From positions 30,868 to 94,867 of the forward strand of contig JAAFAB010000011.1 in the NCBI GenBank assembly GCA_018222585.1: 64,000 nucleotides of DNA, in the 5' to 3' direction. The position numbers and the translations under genes were made by a program. This document shows, in pieces, positions 24,809 through 34,125 of the stretch. The DNA is from Paracoccaceae bacterium (lineage in GTDB: Bacteria > Pseudomonadota > Alphaproteobacteria > Rhodobacterales > Rhodobacteraceae). The notes beneath the pieces were generated by a model. The model searched no databases. It saw only the letters and a program-made list of their open reading frames with translations, and was not told the origin of the DNA. Each line of letters begins with the position of its first letter. Within the stretch, counting starts at the first letter, position 1.

Positions 24809-25546
24809 ATGAGCCGCGTCGCGCAGATCTGGCGCCACCCCATCAAGGGGATCGGGGCCGAACCCCTGGACAGCGTCGCCCTGGACGCCGGTCTTCCCCT
24901 GCCGGGAGACCGGGCCTGGGCGATGCTGACCGGGGATGCGCGCGACACGGGCGCCTGGCAGAGCTGTCGCAACTTCGCGCGCGGCTGCTACGGCCCGGAA
25001 CTGATGGCGATCACTGCCCGCACCCTGTCTGATGGCCGGATCGCTCTGTCGCACCCGAAGGCGGGTGAGATCGTGGTGGACCCCGCCACCGACGGCGCCC
25101 GGCTCGCCGACTGGCTGCGCCCCCTCTGGCCCGAGGCACGCCCGCCCCTGGGCCAGCTGATTGCCGCCCCTTCCGAGGGCCTGTCGGACGCGCCCTACGC
25201 CTGCCTGTCGATCCTGGGCCGCGCCTCTCTCGGTGCGCTCTCCGAGGCCTGCGGCGCCCCGCTCGACCCGCGCCGGTTCCGCGGCAATCTCTGGATCAAG
25301 GGGCTGGAGCCCTGGGAAGAACTGGACTGGCCCGGCCGTCGCCTGCGCATCGGCGCGGTCGAGCTGGAAGTGGTCGAACGGATCGACCGCTGCCGCGCGA
25401 CACAGGTCAATCCCGAGACCGGCGAGGAAGACATGCAGACTTTGCAGGTCCTGCGCCGCACCTGGGGTCACATCGACTTCGGCGTGAAGGCCAGGGTCCT
25501 CAAGGGCGGGGAAATCACGCTCGACGCACCGCTGGAGATAATCTGA
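24809..25546 (+). CDS. MOSC domain protein
   Basis: A 245-residue protein with an N-terminal MOSC beta-barrel segment (IWRHPIKGIGAEPLDSVALD) and a C-terminal MOSC domain with DPRRFRGNLWI and RIDRCRATQVNPETGEEDMQ. MOSC domains bind molybdenum cofactor or transfer sulfur. The start is one base past the yidC stop region (TAGCATG) and the stop overlaps yihA (TGATG), so the three are co-translated. Confidence 0.85.
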   Translation: MSRVAQIWRHPIKGIGAEPLDSVALDAGLPLPGDRAWAMLTGDARDTGAWQSCRNFARGCYGPELMAITARTLSDGRIALSHPKAGEIVVDPATDGARLADWLRPLWPEARPPLGQLIAAPSEGLSDAPYACLSILGRASLGALSEACGAPLDPRRFRGNLWIKGLEPWEELDWPGRRLRIGAVELEVVERIDRCRATQVNPETGEEDMQTLQVLRRTWGHIDFGVKARVLKGGEITLDAPLEII

Positions 25547-26199
25547 TGGCCATGCTGCCCTTCCCCCTCGCCGAAGACCCCGACGAGCTGGCCGCCGAGA
25601 CCGGGCGCAAGCTCTTTGCCGGGCCGGTGGAGTTCCTGAAGGGCGTGGTGGCCATGGATGGCCTGCCCCCCGCCGACCGGATCGAGGTCTGTTTCGCGGG
25701 CCGGTCCAATGTCGGGAAATCCAGCCTGATCAATGCCCTGACCGGGCGCAAGGGCATTGCCCGCGCCTCCAACACCCCAGGTCGGACGCAGGAAATCAAC
25801 TACTTCACCCTCGGCGAGGAAAGATTCCTCGTCGACCTGCCCGGCTATGGCTATGCCAATGCGCCCCTCGCCGTGGTCGAGAAATGGCAGCGCCTGCTGA
25901 AGCAGTACCTGCAGGGCCGCCAGACCCTGCGCCGGGCCTTCGTGCTGATCGACGCCCGGCACGGGGTGAAGGCGGTGGACGAGGAAATCATGAAGCTGCT
26001 CGACAGCGCCGCCGTGACCTTCCAGTGCGTGCTGACCAAGACCGACAAGGTGAAGTTGAAGGACCGCGAGAGGGTTCTGGCACAGGTGCGTGGCGCGCTC
26101 GCCAAGCATCCCGCCGCCTTCCCCGAGCTGGTGCTCACCTCCTCCGAGAAGGGCGACGGCATCGCCACTCTGCGCGCGATCATCGCCGGGCTGACCTGA
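25546..26199 (+). CDS. yihA: Ribosome biogenesis GTPase YihA/EngB
   Basis: A 217-residue GTPase of the TrmE-Era family needed for 50S assembly. G1 is GRSNVGKSS (52-60), G2 lies in the NTPGRTQEINYF region, G3 is DLPGYGYA and G4 is TKTDK. Complete and of usual length. It overlaps the MOSC gene by one base. Confidence 0.95.
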   Translation: MAMLPFPLAEDPDELAAETGRKLFAGPVEFLKGVVAMDGLPPADRIEVCFAGRSNVGKSSLINALTGRKGIARASNTPGRTQEINYFTLGEERFLVDLPGYGYANAPLAVVEKWQRLLKQYLQGRQTLRRAFVLIDARHGVKAVDEEIMKLLDSAAVTFQCVLTKTDKVKLKDRERVLAQVRGALAKHPAAFPELVLTSSEKGDGIATLRAIIAGLT

Positions 26200-26376
26200 A
26201 GACTCGTCACATGAATACGGCCCGCGCCGAGAGGCGCGCCCCGTCAATATCTTCCGATGATGGGTGGCAGGTTCTTTCCGCGCTGTCTTCGCGCCGCTCT
26301 GCGCGCGTTTCGCGGATAGGTATCAGGGGCCTCTCTGCCTCAAGCCTCTTGCGGCTTGCGACGCGCGCCAGCGATC

Positions 26377-26892
26377 TCAGAACCTGTAGTTCACCCGTCC
26401 CGTCAGCGTATTGACCTCGACATCCCGACCGGCCCCGTCGACGTCGCGGAAGCCGTGGTGCAGCAGTTCCGCACCGATGGTGACATTGTCGCGAATATGG
26501 GTTTCCAGCCCCACGCCGGCCAGGTAGCCGACCGTGCCACCGAAATCGCCCTGCGCCTGGGCAAGGCCGCCGACCGCATAGTACTGGACCCCGCTGTTGA
26601 CCACGCCCACACGGCTCTTGATGCGGACCAGGCGGTCGAGGCGCCCGGCATCGGTGACGATGCGGCTGCGCGCGATCTCGGCCTCGGCGCCAAGGACCAT
26701 GGCGCCACGGCGGCTGGTGATCCCCGCGTTGAGGCTTTGCAGCATATCCGTATCCGCCGAGGTGGCCACCCCCAGCGAGGCCCCCACATAGGACCCGGTC
26801 CAGCTGTCCGCCGCGGCGGCGGGCCGACCGGCCAGCGCCAGGCAGATCGCCAGGAGAACGGGAAAGAGGATATGAGCATGTTGGCGTTCCAT
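26377..26892 (-). CDS. Small outer-membrane beta-barrel protein
   Basis: A 171-residue protein with a signal peptide (ILFPVLLAICLALAGRPAAAA) and an eight-strand barrel pattern: SWTGSYVGASLGVA, VQYYAVGGLAQAQG and a final strand TLTGRVNYRF ending in Phe, the outer-membrane insertion signal. It ends with nearly the same VNYRF as the next gene, so the two are probably paralogues. Function is unknown; such porin-like proteins are often surface antigens. Confidence 0.8.
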   Translation of the reverse strand: MERQHAHILFPVLLAICLALAGRPAAAADSWTGSYVGASLGVATSADTDMLQSLNAGITSRRGAMVLGAEAEIARSRIVTDAGRLDRLVRIKSRVGVVNSGVQYYAVGGLAQAQGDFGGTVGYLAGVGLETHIRDNVTIGAELLHHGFRDVDGAGRDVEVNTLTGRVNYRF

Positions 26893-26971
26893 GACAACAG
26901 AACACCTGAGTCGCCCTAAAAGTTCATTTAGACGACTCCGTCGCGGCGCAGTCGTGCGGTCCGGACTCAGC

Positions 26972-26999
26972 AAAAAGGCCCGGGCGCGATGCCCGGGCC
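26972..26999 (-). terminator. Intrinsic terminator of the 27024 barrel gene
   Basis: A perfect 9-bp stem GGCCCGGGC/GCCCGGGCC with a 5-base loop, followed on the minus strand by five T. It lies 25 bp after the stop of the barrel gene. Confidence 0.85.
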
Positions 27000-27023
27000 T
27001 TCTCACAATAGCTTTCCGAGGTC

Positions 27024-27602
27024 TCAGAAGCGGTAGTTCACGCGCGCGGCCAGGGTGCCCGCGTCGATGTCGGTGCCGCTGCCGTTGAAGTCCTCGAACT
27101 CGTGGTACAGGTATTCCGCACCGACCGAGACCGTGTCGTTGACCATGTAGTCGGCGCCGACACCGTAGACGATGCCGTTGTCATCGCCAGCCGAGGTGTT
27201 GGCATAGGCCGCACCGATCACGCCGTAGATCAGCGCGGGACCGGCGTCATAGCCGGCCTTCAGCTTGAGGCGGGTCATGGAATCCAGATCGGCACCACCC
27301 AGGATGCCATCTTCGGCGCCGGTGTAGTCGACTTCACCACCCAGCACGAACGAGCCGAAATCGTAGTCGTAACCACCCTGGACACCATAGACGGTGCCGT
27401 CGCCGTCGGTGCCGCCGGCATCGACGTCACCATAGCCCAGCTGGCCACCGACGTAGCCGCCGGTCCAGTCGGTGCCGGCAGTGTAGACCGGAGCCGGGGT
27501 GGCGACCACGGGGTCGGCCGGGGCTTCGGTGTAGGCGCCTGCCAGGGCGGGACCTGCGGCCGCACCGGCCACCACTGCTGCGATCATTGCATTGCGAAAC
27601 AT
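27024..27602 (-). CDS. Small outer-membrane beta-barrel protein
   Basis: A 192-residue protein with signal peptide (MIAAVVAGAAAGPALAGAYT), a short Pro/Val/Thr linker, and a barrel of Gly/Tyr-rich strands (GGYVGGQLGYGDVDAGG; YDYDFGSFVLGGEVDYTG) ending AARVNYRF. AAGGAGA 5 bases before the ATG sets the start. It is a paralogue of the 26377 gene and ends at a clear terminator, so the two are separate transcripts. Confidence 0.82.
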   Translation of the reverse strand: MFRNAMIAAVVAGAAAGPALAGAYTEAPADPVVATPAPVYTAGTDWTGGYVGGQLGYGDVDAGGTDGDGTVYGVQGGYDYDFGSFVLGGEVDYTGAEDGILGGADLDSMTRLKLKAGYDAGPALIYGVIGAAYANTSAGDDNGIVYGVGADYMVNDTVSVGAEYLYHEFEDFNGSGTDIDAGTLAARVNYRF

Positions 27603-27938
27603 TCTTGTCTCCTTAGTTTCTTTGAGCCGGGTCCTGGCGCGCCATGACCCCGCCGCCTCGTCTAGAGCGCTGGACACGACAACGGGGGCTGCCGCATCCT
27701 CGGCGCACTAACTGGTGAGAATCGCGCAAAGTTCCATGGGTCTTGACTGTTTCCCCCGGGCATCGGCCAGCAGGCGCCTGCCGGGGCCGTACCGCTGGGC
27801 AATTCCCCGCCGGGGTCTGCAACGCCTTGCAGGAACCGCGTGAGACCCCCTTGAAACGCCGATCCGCCGCTCCATCCGCCGCGGGCTTGGCAGGCGGGCG
27901 TCCACGTCGTATCAAACGCTGAAACGAGGACGACAGAC
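27603..27938. other. Divergent spacer between a barrel gene and argB
   Basis: About 335 bp with no gene, repeat or clear promoter that I can support. It must contain promoters for both flanking genes. Confidence 0.5.
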
Positions 27939-28805
27939 ATGAAGAAGCAGACCGCCATGAACCGAGACTGGATCGCCACCGCCCGGACGCTTTCGGAGGC
28001 CCTGCCCTATCTGCAGCGCTACGAGGGCGCCATCGTGGTGGTCAAGTTCGGCGGCCATGCCATGACCGACGCCGAGGGTCTGCGCACCTTCGCCCGGGAC
28101 ATCGTCCTGATGCGGCAGGTCGGGGTGAATCCGGTCATCGTCCATGGCGGCGGTCCGATGATCAACGAGATGCTGGACAAGCTGCAGGTCAAATCCGAGT
28201 TCGTCCGCGGCAAGCGCGTCACCGACGCCGCCACCATGGACGTGGTCGAGATGGTGCTCTCCGGGCAGGTGAACAAGCGCATCGTCGCCGCCATCAACGA
28301 GCAGGGCGGCAAGGGCGTGGGCCTGTCGGGCAAGGACGCCAACCTGATGATCTGCCGCCAGGACGACCCCGAGCTGGGCCTGGTCGGCACGCCGGACGAG
28401 ATGGACACCACCATCCTGCATTCGATGTTCCGCAGCGACATCATCCCGGTCATCGCCCCGATTGGCATGGGTCGTGAGGGCCAGACCTTCAACGTCAACG
28501 GCGATACGGCCGCCGGCGCCATCGCGGGCGCCCTGCGCGCCGACCGGCTGCTGCTGCTGACCGATGTCGCCGGCGTCAAGGACGGCAGCGGAGAGGTCGT
28601 CACCGCCCTGACCGCCCAGCAAATCCGCGACATGACCGGCGACGGCACCATCGCCGGCGGCATGATCCCCAAGACCCAGACCGCGCTGGACGCCATCGAG
28701 CGCGGCGTGCGCGCGGTGGTCATCCTGGATGGCCGCGCGCCCAATGCCGTGCTGCTGGAGCTGTTCACCGAACATGGTGCCGGCTCCATGATCCGTGCCG
28801 AGTGA
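27939..28805 (+). CDS. argB: Acetylglutamate kinase
   Basis: A 288-residue amino-acid kinase, second step of arginine synthesis. VVKFGGHAM binds phosphate, [10 protein letters not shown] and GLSGKDANL bind acetylglutamate, and [11 protein letters not shown] closes the ATP site. The N-terminal helix before residue 30 is the type found in hexameric, arginine-inhibited enzymes. The end overlaps the next gene by 11 bases. Confidence 0.96.
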   Translation: MKKQTAMNRDWIATARTLSEALPYLQRYEGAIVVVKFGGHAMTDAEGLRTFARDIVLMRQVGVNPVIVHGGGPMINEMLDKLQVKSEFVRGKRVTDAATMDVVEMVLSGQVNKRIVAAINEQGGKGVGLSGKDANLMICRQDDPELGLVGTPDEMDTTILHSMFRSDIIPVIAPIGMGREGQTFNVNGDTAAGAIAGALRADRLLLLTDVAGVKDGSGEVVTALTAQQIRDMTGDGTIAGGMIPKTQTALDAIERGVRAVVILDGRAPNAVLLELFTEHGAGSMIRAE

Positions 28806-29475
28806 CACCGCCGCCCTGGGCGTGCTGGAGGCAGCGGCCCAGAGCCGCCTGCTGACGATCTCCTGCGGGCTGGGCGCGGCGCACTGCGCCGCGCGGAGCG
28901 ACCTGCCCCCAGGCACCCGCAGCCTGCTGATGCTCTCGCCCTCCGAGCCCGCCTTCTGGCCCGGGTTCACCGCCAGCGCAGAATGGCAGGACGGTGCGCC
29001 CGACCCGATGGATCGCTGGTCGCGCCGGGTGATCGGGGGCTGGGCCGAAGAGCTGGGCGCGGCCGCGCTGTTCCCCTTCGGCGGGCCGCCTTTTCAACCC
29101 TTCCTTTCCTGGGCGCAGCAAAGCGGCGCGGTGCATGGCTCTCCGGTGGGGATGCTGGTGCATCGCGGCATGGGGCTGTTCACCTCCTTCCGTGGCGCGC
29201 TGGCGCTGCCCTGGGAGGTGACCCCACCCGCCCCCGCGCCGCGCCCCTGCGACAGCTGTGCGGCCCCCTGCACCACGAGCTGCCCGGTCGATGCCCTTGG
29301 CGGCCCGGCTGGCTACGACGTGGCGGCCTGCAAGGCCCATCTGCGCCGGTCCGAAGGGCGCGACTGCCTCGAAGGGGGCTGCCTGGCCCGGCGGGCCTGC
29401 CCGGCAGCCACGCCCGGCGCCCGGCTGGCGGCGCATTCCGCCTATCACATGCGGCAATTCCTCGGGCCGCGATGA
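28795..29475 (+). CDS. Ferredoxin-like Fe-S protein of unknown role
   Basis: A 226-residue protein with GTG start inside argB. Cysteines in [36 protein letters not shown] suggest a 4Fe-4S centre of the ferredoxin type seen at the end of epoxyqueuosine-reductase-like proteins; the cobalamin-binding part is absent. The first 140 residues have no clear match. It is co-translated with argB and the phosphatase, a layout repeated in related genomes as far as I recall. Confidence 0.7.
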   Translation: MPSDTAALGVLEAAAQSRLLTISCGLGAAHCAARSDLPPGTRSLLMLSPSEPAFWPGFTASAEWQDGAPDPMDRWSRRVIGGWAEELGAAALFPFGGPPFQPFLSWAQQSGAVHGSPVGMLVHRGMGLFTSFRGALALPWEVTPPAPAPRPCDSCAAPCTTSCPVDALGGPAGYDVAACKAHLRRSEGRDCLEGGCLARRACPAATPGARLAAHSAYHMRQFLGPR

Positions 29476-29966
29476 CCCGGCGGCTGATCCTGATGCGCCA
29501 CGCGAAAAGCTCCTGGGCCAACCCGGGGCAGCCCGACCATGCGCGGCCACTGAACGGGCGCGGCAGGGACAGTGCGGTCGCACTTGGCGACTGGCTGCGC
29601 GGCAGGGGCTACCTGCCCGAGCAGGCGCTGGTCAGCAGCGCGCGGCGCACGCGGGACACCTTTGCCGGCCTCGCCCTGCCGGTGACGCCGGTGCTGGACG
29701 ACGGGCTCTATCACGCGGGCTCTCTGCGGATGCTTGCCACGTTGCGGGCGGCCAGGGGACAGACCGTGCTGATGATCGGCCACAATCCCGGCATCGCCGA
29801 GTTCGCTGAAGTGATCGTTCAGGCCCCACCCGGCCACGGGCGCTTCGCGGACTACCCGACCGGCGCAACGCTGGTCGCGGATTTCCCCATCTCGGCCTGG
29901 GATCAGATCCGGCCCGGCATGGCCAGCGCGGTCGATTTCATCATCCCGCGCGAGCTTCGCCGATGA
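29472..29966 (+). CDS. SixA-like histidine phosphatase
   Basis: A 164-residue member of the histidine phosphatase superfamily. Catalytic RH is in LILMRHAKSSW (His10), with the second pair in LMIGHNPGIAEF. Length and motifs fit the SixA group that removes phosphate from phosphohistidine or small molecules. ATGA overlap with the Fe-S gene. The substrate is unknown. Confidence 0.85.
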   Translation: MTRRLILMRHAKSSWANPGQPDHARPLNGRGRDSAVALGDWLRGRGYLPEQALVSSARRTRDTFAGLALPVTPVLDDGLYHAGSLRMLATLRAARGQTVLMIGHNPGIAEFAEVIVQAPPGHGRFADYPTGATLVADFPISAWDQIRPGMASAVDFIIPRELRR

Positions 29967-30048
29967 AGAAGCCCGGCCTGCGGGGGAGTTGGCCGGGTGA
30001 GCCGCAGGGACCCGTTCGGGGTGTCGGACATCCCGCGAATGGTGGAAT

Positions 30049-30336
30049 TGCTTCAGGGCTACCTGCCAGACACCGCCGATGCCGTCGCCGTTGGTGACGC
30101 CGGGATGCTCAGCGCCGATCCAGTAGTAGGGCGGCGCGCCTCGGCGGTCGTTGTCGAAGGTGTAGAGGGTCAGGCCCCTCGGGATCGACCAGGATGATCG
30201 GGACAGTGGCCTTGACCAGCGTCTGCGGCTGGTACTGATGGTTCTGGTAGCTGTTCGACTGGCCGTAGCCCGCAGCCATGCCGGAAACGGCGGTCAGCGA
30301 GAGGGCGGTGGCAGCAACCAGAGTTGCAAACTTCAT
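30049..30336 (-). pseudogene. Frameshifted secreted protein (YTFD-motif family)
   Basis: The frame starts MKFATLVAATALSLTAVSGM, a signal peptide, continues to ILVDPEG and then loses its family pattern, stopping at 30109. Shifting by one base at the GGGG run near 30175-30178 restores LTLYTFDND, then PYYWIGAEHPGVTNGDGIGG and VWQVA. LTLYTFD is the hallmark of secreted repeat proteins of the COG4315/PF03640 type. One extra G explains the break. After VWQVA the restored frame has no nearby stop, suggesting further decay. A sequencing error cannot be excluded. Confidence 0.6.
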
Positions 30337-30567
30337 TTGAGAATCCGTTCGTCAGCGCGGCCCGGGACCTGGTCCGGTCGATGGGAAGCGCGACGCATCA
30401 CTGCCATTGCCTCCGGGAACAAGCGCAAGCACCGACACGTCGCACGACAGCTTCTGGACCCGCACCATTGTCATCACCGTTGTCACCGGCGGCGACAAAG
30501 CATCGAGTTTCCGCCCTGGGGCAAATTAATCTGCGCGGAGCTGACCTGACGGCGGCCTGAGGTGATG

Positions 30568-30595
30568 AAAAAAGGGCCCGCGCGATGGCGGGCCC
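30568..30595 (-). terminator. Terminator of the aapJQMP operon
   Basis: Stem GGGCCCGC/GCGGGCCC with a 6-base loop and six T on the minus strand, 38 bp after the aapP stop. Confidence 0.88.
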
Positions 30596-30633
30596 CTTCT
30601 GCAATCCGGCGGGAGCGCGGTCCCGGTGGGGTC

Positions 30634-31425
30634 TCAGTGACCCAGGATCTGGCTGAGGAACAGCTTGGTGCGTTCCGAGCGCGGGTTGTTGAAGAACTCT
30701 TCCGGCTCGTTCTGTTCGACGATCTGGCCCTGGTCCATGAAGATCACCCGGTTGGCGACCTGGCGCGCGAAGCCCATCTCGTGCGTGACGCAGAGCATGG
30801 TCATGCCTTCCTCGGCGAGCTGGATCATGGTGTCCAGCACCTCCTTGATCATCTCGGGGTCGAGCGCCGAGGTGGGTTCATCGAAGAGCATGATGCGCGG
30901 ACGCATGCAGAGCGAGCGGGCGATGGCCACACGCTGCTGCTGGCCGCCCGAAAGCTGGCCGGGGTACTTGTTGGCCTGATCGGGGATCTTCACCTTTTCC
31001 AGGAAGTGCATCGCGGTCTCGATGGCTTCCTTGCGCGGGGTCTTGCGGACCCAGATCGGCGCCAGGGTGCAGTTTTCCAGGATTGTCAGATGCGGGAACA
31101 GGTTGAAGTGCTGGAAGCACATCCCGACCTCGGAGCGGATCTTGTCGATGTTCTTCAGGTCCGAGGTCAGCTCGGTCCCGTCGACGATGATCTTGCCCGA
31201 CTGGTGTTCCTCCAGGCGGTTGATGCAACGGATCATGGTCGACTTGCCCGAACCCGAAGGGCCGGCGATGACGATCCGTTCGCCCTTGTGGACGGTCAGG
31301 TTGATGTCCCGCAGAACGTGGAACGAACCGTACCACTTGTTCATGTTGGAGATCTCGACGGCAACCTCGTCCGAGACCTGCATCGCGGCGGTGCCCACCG
31401 GGGATTCGACGGCAGTGTTGGTCAT
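30634..31425 (-). CDS. aapP: General L-amino-acid ABC transporter ATPase AapP
   Basis: A 263-residue ABC ATPase. Walker A GPSGSGKS (55-62), Q-loop in [10 protein letters not shown], signature LSGGQQQR, Walker [12 protein letters not shown], switch His in VTHEMG. It powers uptake through AapQ/AapM. Last gene of the leftward operon, 14 bp after aapM, followed by a strong terminator. Polar-amino-acid specificity comes from operon context. Confidence 0.93.
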   Translation of the reverse strand: MTNTAVESPVGTAAMQVSDEVAVEISNMNKWYGSFHVLRDINLTVHKGERIVIAGPSGSGKSTMIRCINRLEEHQSGKIIVDGTELTSDLKNIDKIRSEVGMCFQHFNLFPHLTILENCTLAPIWVRKTPRKEAIETAMHFLEKVKIPDQANKYPGQLSGGQQQRVAIARSLCMRPRIMLFDEPTSALDPEMIKEVLDTMIQLAEEGMTMLCVTHEMGFARQVANRVIFMDQGQIVEQNEPEEFFNNPRSERTKLFLSQILGH

Positions 31426-31439
31426 TGTGACTTAACTCC

Positions 31440-32744
31440 TCAGTGATGCCCGGTCTGAAGCTTGCGCTCCAGGTACATCGAGTAGCGGGACATGGAGAAA
31501 CAGAAGATGAAGAAGACGGCTCCGATGAAGATGAACAGCTCCCAGTAGATACCGTTCCAGTCGGTATCGGCGCGGATCGCGTTGGACAGGCCCAGCGGGT
31601 CGAACATCGAGATGATCGAGACCAGCGTGGTGTCCTTGAAGACGCCGATGAAGGTGGAGACGATGCCGGGGATCGAGATCTTCAGGGCCTGGGGCATGAT
31701 GATCAGGCGCTGCGCCTTCCAGTAGTCGAGGCCGAGCGCATCGGCCGCCTCGTACTGGCCCTTGGGCAGGGCGGCGAGGCCGCCGCGGATCACTTCGGCC
31801 ATGTAGGCCGAGGCAAACAGCGTCACCATGATCATCACCCGCAGGATGATGTCGAAGTTGGTGCCCGGCGGCAGGAAGATGTTCAGCAGCGTCGAGGCCA
31901 CGAAGAGCAGCGTGATCAGCGGCACGCCGCGGATGAACTCGATGAAGCCGACACAGAGGAACTTCACCAGCGGCAGGTCGCTGCGGCGGCCAAGCGCCAG
32001 GACGATGCCGATGGGAAGCGAGCAGCCGATGGCGGTGACGCCGATGGTGATCGACAGCATGAAGCCGCCGAATTCCCGCGACTGCACCGGCTCGATCGCC
32101 AGCGGCAGGACCGAGGCGATGCCGTTCGCCACCGGTGCGGCCAGAACGACCCACCAGGCGACAGCAATCACCACGCCGAAGAACAAAGCGATCCCGGCGT
32201 TCAGCACCTTGGACACGGCCTGGAAGACCCCATAGCCGATGCCGAAGCCAGCTGCGGCCATGATCGGCATCCAGATCGTACCGCCCCAGAGCAGCCAGAC
32301 CATGACGAAGGGGAAGGCGACCGAGAAGTACAGCAGCTTCGACGGCACGTAATCGGCGAAGAGCACCGGCGCGATGGCGACGAAGAGCAGGACCAGGGTC
32401 AACACCGGCCGCCAGTAGAGGTCGGACGGGTAGAAGCCGAACAGCAGCTGCTGCCAGCGGTCCCGGATGACACCCCAGCAGGCGCCTTCATGGCCGTCGA
32501 GGATCTCGCGGCAGTTGCTCAGCGACGTGCCATCCCAGGTGGGAGAGACGAACCAGGGCACCAGCCGGTAGAGAAGGAAGACGACGAAGAGAAAGGAGAG
32601 CACCGTGAGGACGGTGTTCAGCCAGCCCGAGAACAGGTTCTGACGGGCCCAGCCGACAGGCCCCACCGTCGAGGACGGCGGTACCTGTTGCGGCAGCATC
32701 GTGTCGCGGACGAAGAGGACGGTATCTGCGTGCGTGTTGCTCAT
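31440..32744 (-). CDS. aapM: General L-amino-acid ABC transporter permease AapM
   Basis: A 434-residue permease, longer than most amino-acid permeases, as typical for AapM. Several N-terminal helices (LTVLSFLFVVFLLYRLVPWF and others) precede the BPD domain, whose EAA loop reads YEAADALGLDYWKAQRLIIM. It starts one base after the aapQ stop and forms a heterodimer with AapQ. Confidence 0.92.
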   Translation of the reverse strand: MSNTHADTVLFVRDTMLPQQVPPSSTVGPVGWARQNLFSGWLNTVLTVLSFLFVVFLLYRLVPWFVSPTWDGTSLSNCREILDGHEGACWGVIRDRWQQLLFGFYPSDLYWRPVLTLVLLFVAIAPVLFADYVPSKLLYFSVAFPFVMVWLLWGGTIWMPIMAAAGFGIGYGVFQAVSKVLNAGIALFFGVVIAVAWWVVLAAPVANGIASVLPLAIEPVQSREFGGFMLSITIGVTAIGCSLPIGIVLALGRRSDLPLVKFLCVGFIEFIRGVPLITLLFVASTLLNIFLPPGTNFDIILRVMIMVTLFASAYMAEVIRGGLAALPKGQYEAADALGLDYWKAQRLIIMPQALKISIPGIVSTFIGVFKDTTLVSIISMFDPLGLSNAIRADTDWNGIYWELFIFIGAVFFIFCFSMSRYSMYLERKLQTGHH

Positions 32745-32745
32745 C

Positions 32746-34002
32746 TCACCGCTCCACCAGCTTGACGCTGTTGTTGTAGACGTTCATCACCGCCGAGATC
32801 GCGAGGCTGATCAGAAGGTAGATCAGCATCCCCAGCAGAACCGTTTCCAGCTCGCGGCCGGTCTGGTTCAGGGTGATCCCCATCAGGGTTCCGGTGATGT
32901 CCATGTAGCCGACGGCGATCGCCAGCGAGGAGTTCTTCGTCAGGTTCAGGTACTGCGAGATCAGCGGCGGGATGATCACCCGCAGCGCCTGCGGCAGGAT
33001 CACCAGGCTCATGATCCGGTTGGACCGCAGCCCGAGGGCCGATGCCGCTTCGGTCTGGCCCTTGGAAATGGCCAGGATACCGGCGCGGACGATCTCGGCG
33101 ATGAAGGCCGCCGTGTAAAGCGACAGGGCCAGCCAGAGCGCGATCAGCGAGTTGCGCATGTGGGTGCCGCCCTGGAAGTTGAAGCCCTTCAGCTCGGGGT
33201 AGCCCAGGTGGAAGCCGAGGACGACCAGCAGGATGACCGTCGGCAGGACGATGACCGCCAGCTGCTTGGGCCAGGTGCGCGGACGCAGGCCGGTGGATTC
33301 CTGAACCGCATCCGCATTGCGTCCGATCCGGCGCGACACCCAGATCGAGCCGATCAGCAACAGCACGATGGCGATCAGGTCGAGGCTGATGTCGAAGGCA
33401 CCGCCGATCGACAGATCTCCCAGCCCGCGCGAGAACAGCGGTTCGGGGACGTAGACACCGCGATTGGTGAAGGCGACACTGTCGAACAGCTTCATCGTCG
33501 CCTCGGGGTCATCGCCACGGAAGGCGCTCGGGGCCGGGAGGCTCTCGATCATGATGGCCATGGCCAGGATGATCCACATCAGCACGGGGACGTTGCGGAA
33601 CATCTCGACGTAGACGGTCATCAGGCGGGCGACCAGCCAGTTACCGCTGAGGCGCAGCACGCCGACGACCACGCCGACGACGGTGGCGGTGATGCAGCCG
33701 AGGAAGGCCACCAGCAGCGTGTTCAGCAGGCCGACGAAGGCGGCGCGCAGGTGGGTGTCCTGGTTGTCGTATTCGATCAGCCGCTGGTTGATGTCATAGC
33801 CCGCGGGGGCACCCAGGAAATCGAAGGATATCACCTTGCCCAGATCGGCGAGGTTCCGCAGCGTGTTCAGCGTCAGCCAGCCGAACAGGAGCAGCACGCC
33901 GATCAGGGCGAGAATCTGGAAGGTGTAGGACCGATAGCGCGTGTCGTAGACAAGCATGGATAGCTTGAACGACTCCGCCGGCGGATCAGTAAGCGTTGTC
34001 AT
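32746..34002 (-). CDS. aapQ: General L-amino-acid ABC transporter permease AapQ
   Basis: A 418-residue permease with an N-terminal helix, a large loop, and the BPD region with EAA loop TEAASALGLRSNRIMSLVIL. The motif SFDFLGAPAGYDINQRLIEY in the N-terminal half is typical of the AapQ/BztB group. Separated from aapJ by 123 bp that hold a stable hairpin. Confidence 0.92.
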   Translation of the reverse strand: MTTLTDPPAESFKLSMLVYDTRYRSYTFQILALIGVLLLFGWLTLNTLRNLADLGKVISFDFLGAPAGYDINQRLIEYDNQDTHLRAAFVGLLNTLLVAFLGCITATVVGVVVGVLRLSGNWLVARLMTVYVEMFRNVPVLMWIILAMAIMIESLPAPSAFRGDDPEATMKLFDSVAFTNRGVYVPEPLFSRGLGDLSIGGAFDISLDLIAIVLLLIGSIWVSRRIGRNADAVQESTGLRPRTWPKQLAVIVLPTVILLVVLGFHLGYPELKGFNFQGGTHMRNSLIALWLALSLYTAAFIAEIVRAGILAISKGQTEAASALGLRSNRIMSLVILPQALRVIIPPLISQYLNLTKNSSLAIAVGYMDITGTLMGITLNQTGRELETVLLGMLIYLLISLAISAVMNVYNNSVKLVER

Positions 34003-34088
34003 GTGAATCTTCCCCGTGTCCGGCCGGTTCTCTTGGAGCGTCTTCGCGCGTGGCCGGGTCTGCCCCTTTGCGGGACCAGATGAAGGAA

Positions 34089-34110
34089 GGGCGCGACCTC
34101 TGCCGCGCCC
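34089..34110 (-). terminator. Hairpin between aapJ and aapQ (attenuator or mRNA stabiliser)
   Basis: Stem GGGCGCG/CGCGCCC with an 8-base loop, 16 bp after the aapJ stop, followed on the minus strand by CTTCCTTC rather than a T-run. Such hairpins after binding-protein genes allow partial read-through and raise the binding-protein to permease ratio. Confidence 0.6.
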
Positions 34111-34125
34111 CTCCCCGTTCAGATC

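Noticed and set aside
23263..24972. 569-codon minus-strand frame opposite yidC
   Set aside because: Shadow of a GC-rich gene; the yidC frame has clear homology and membrane helices.
31443..32765. 440-codon plus-strand frame opposite aapM
   Set aside because: His/Asp/Arg-rich antisense shadow of a membrane protein.
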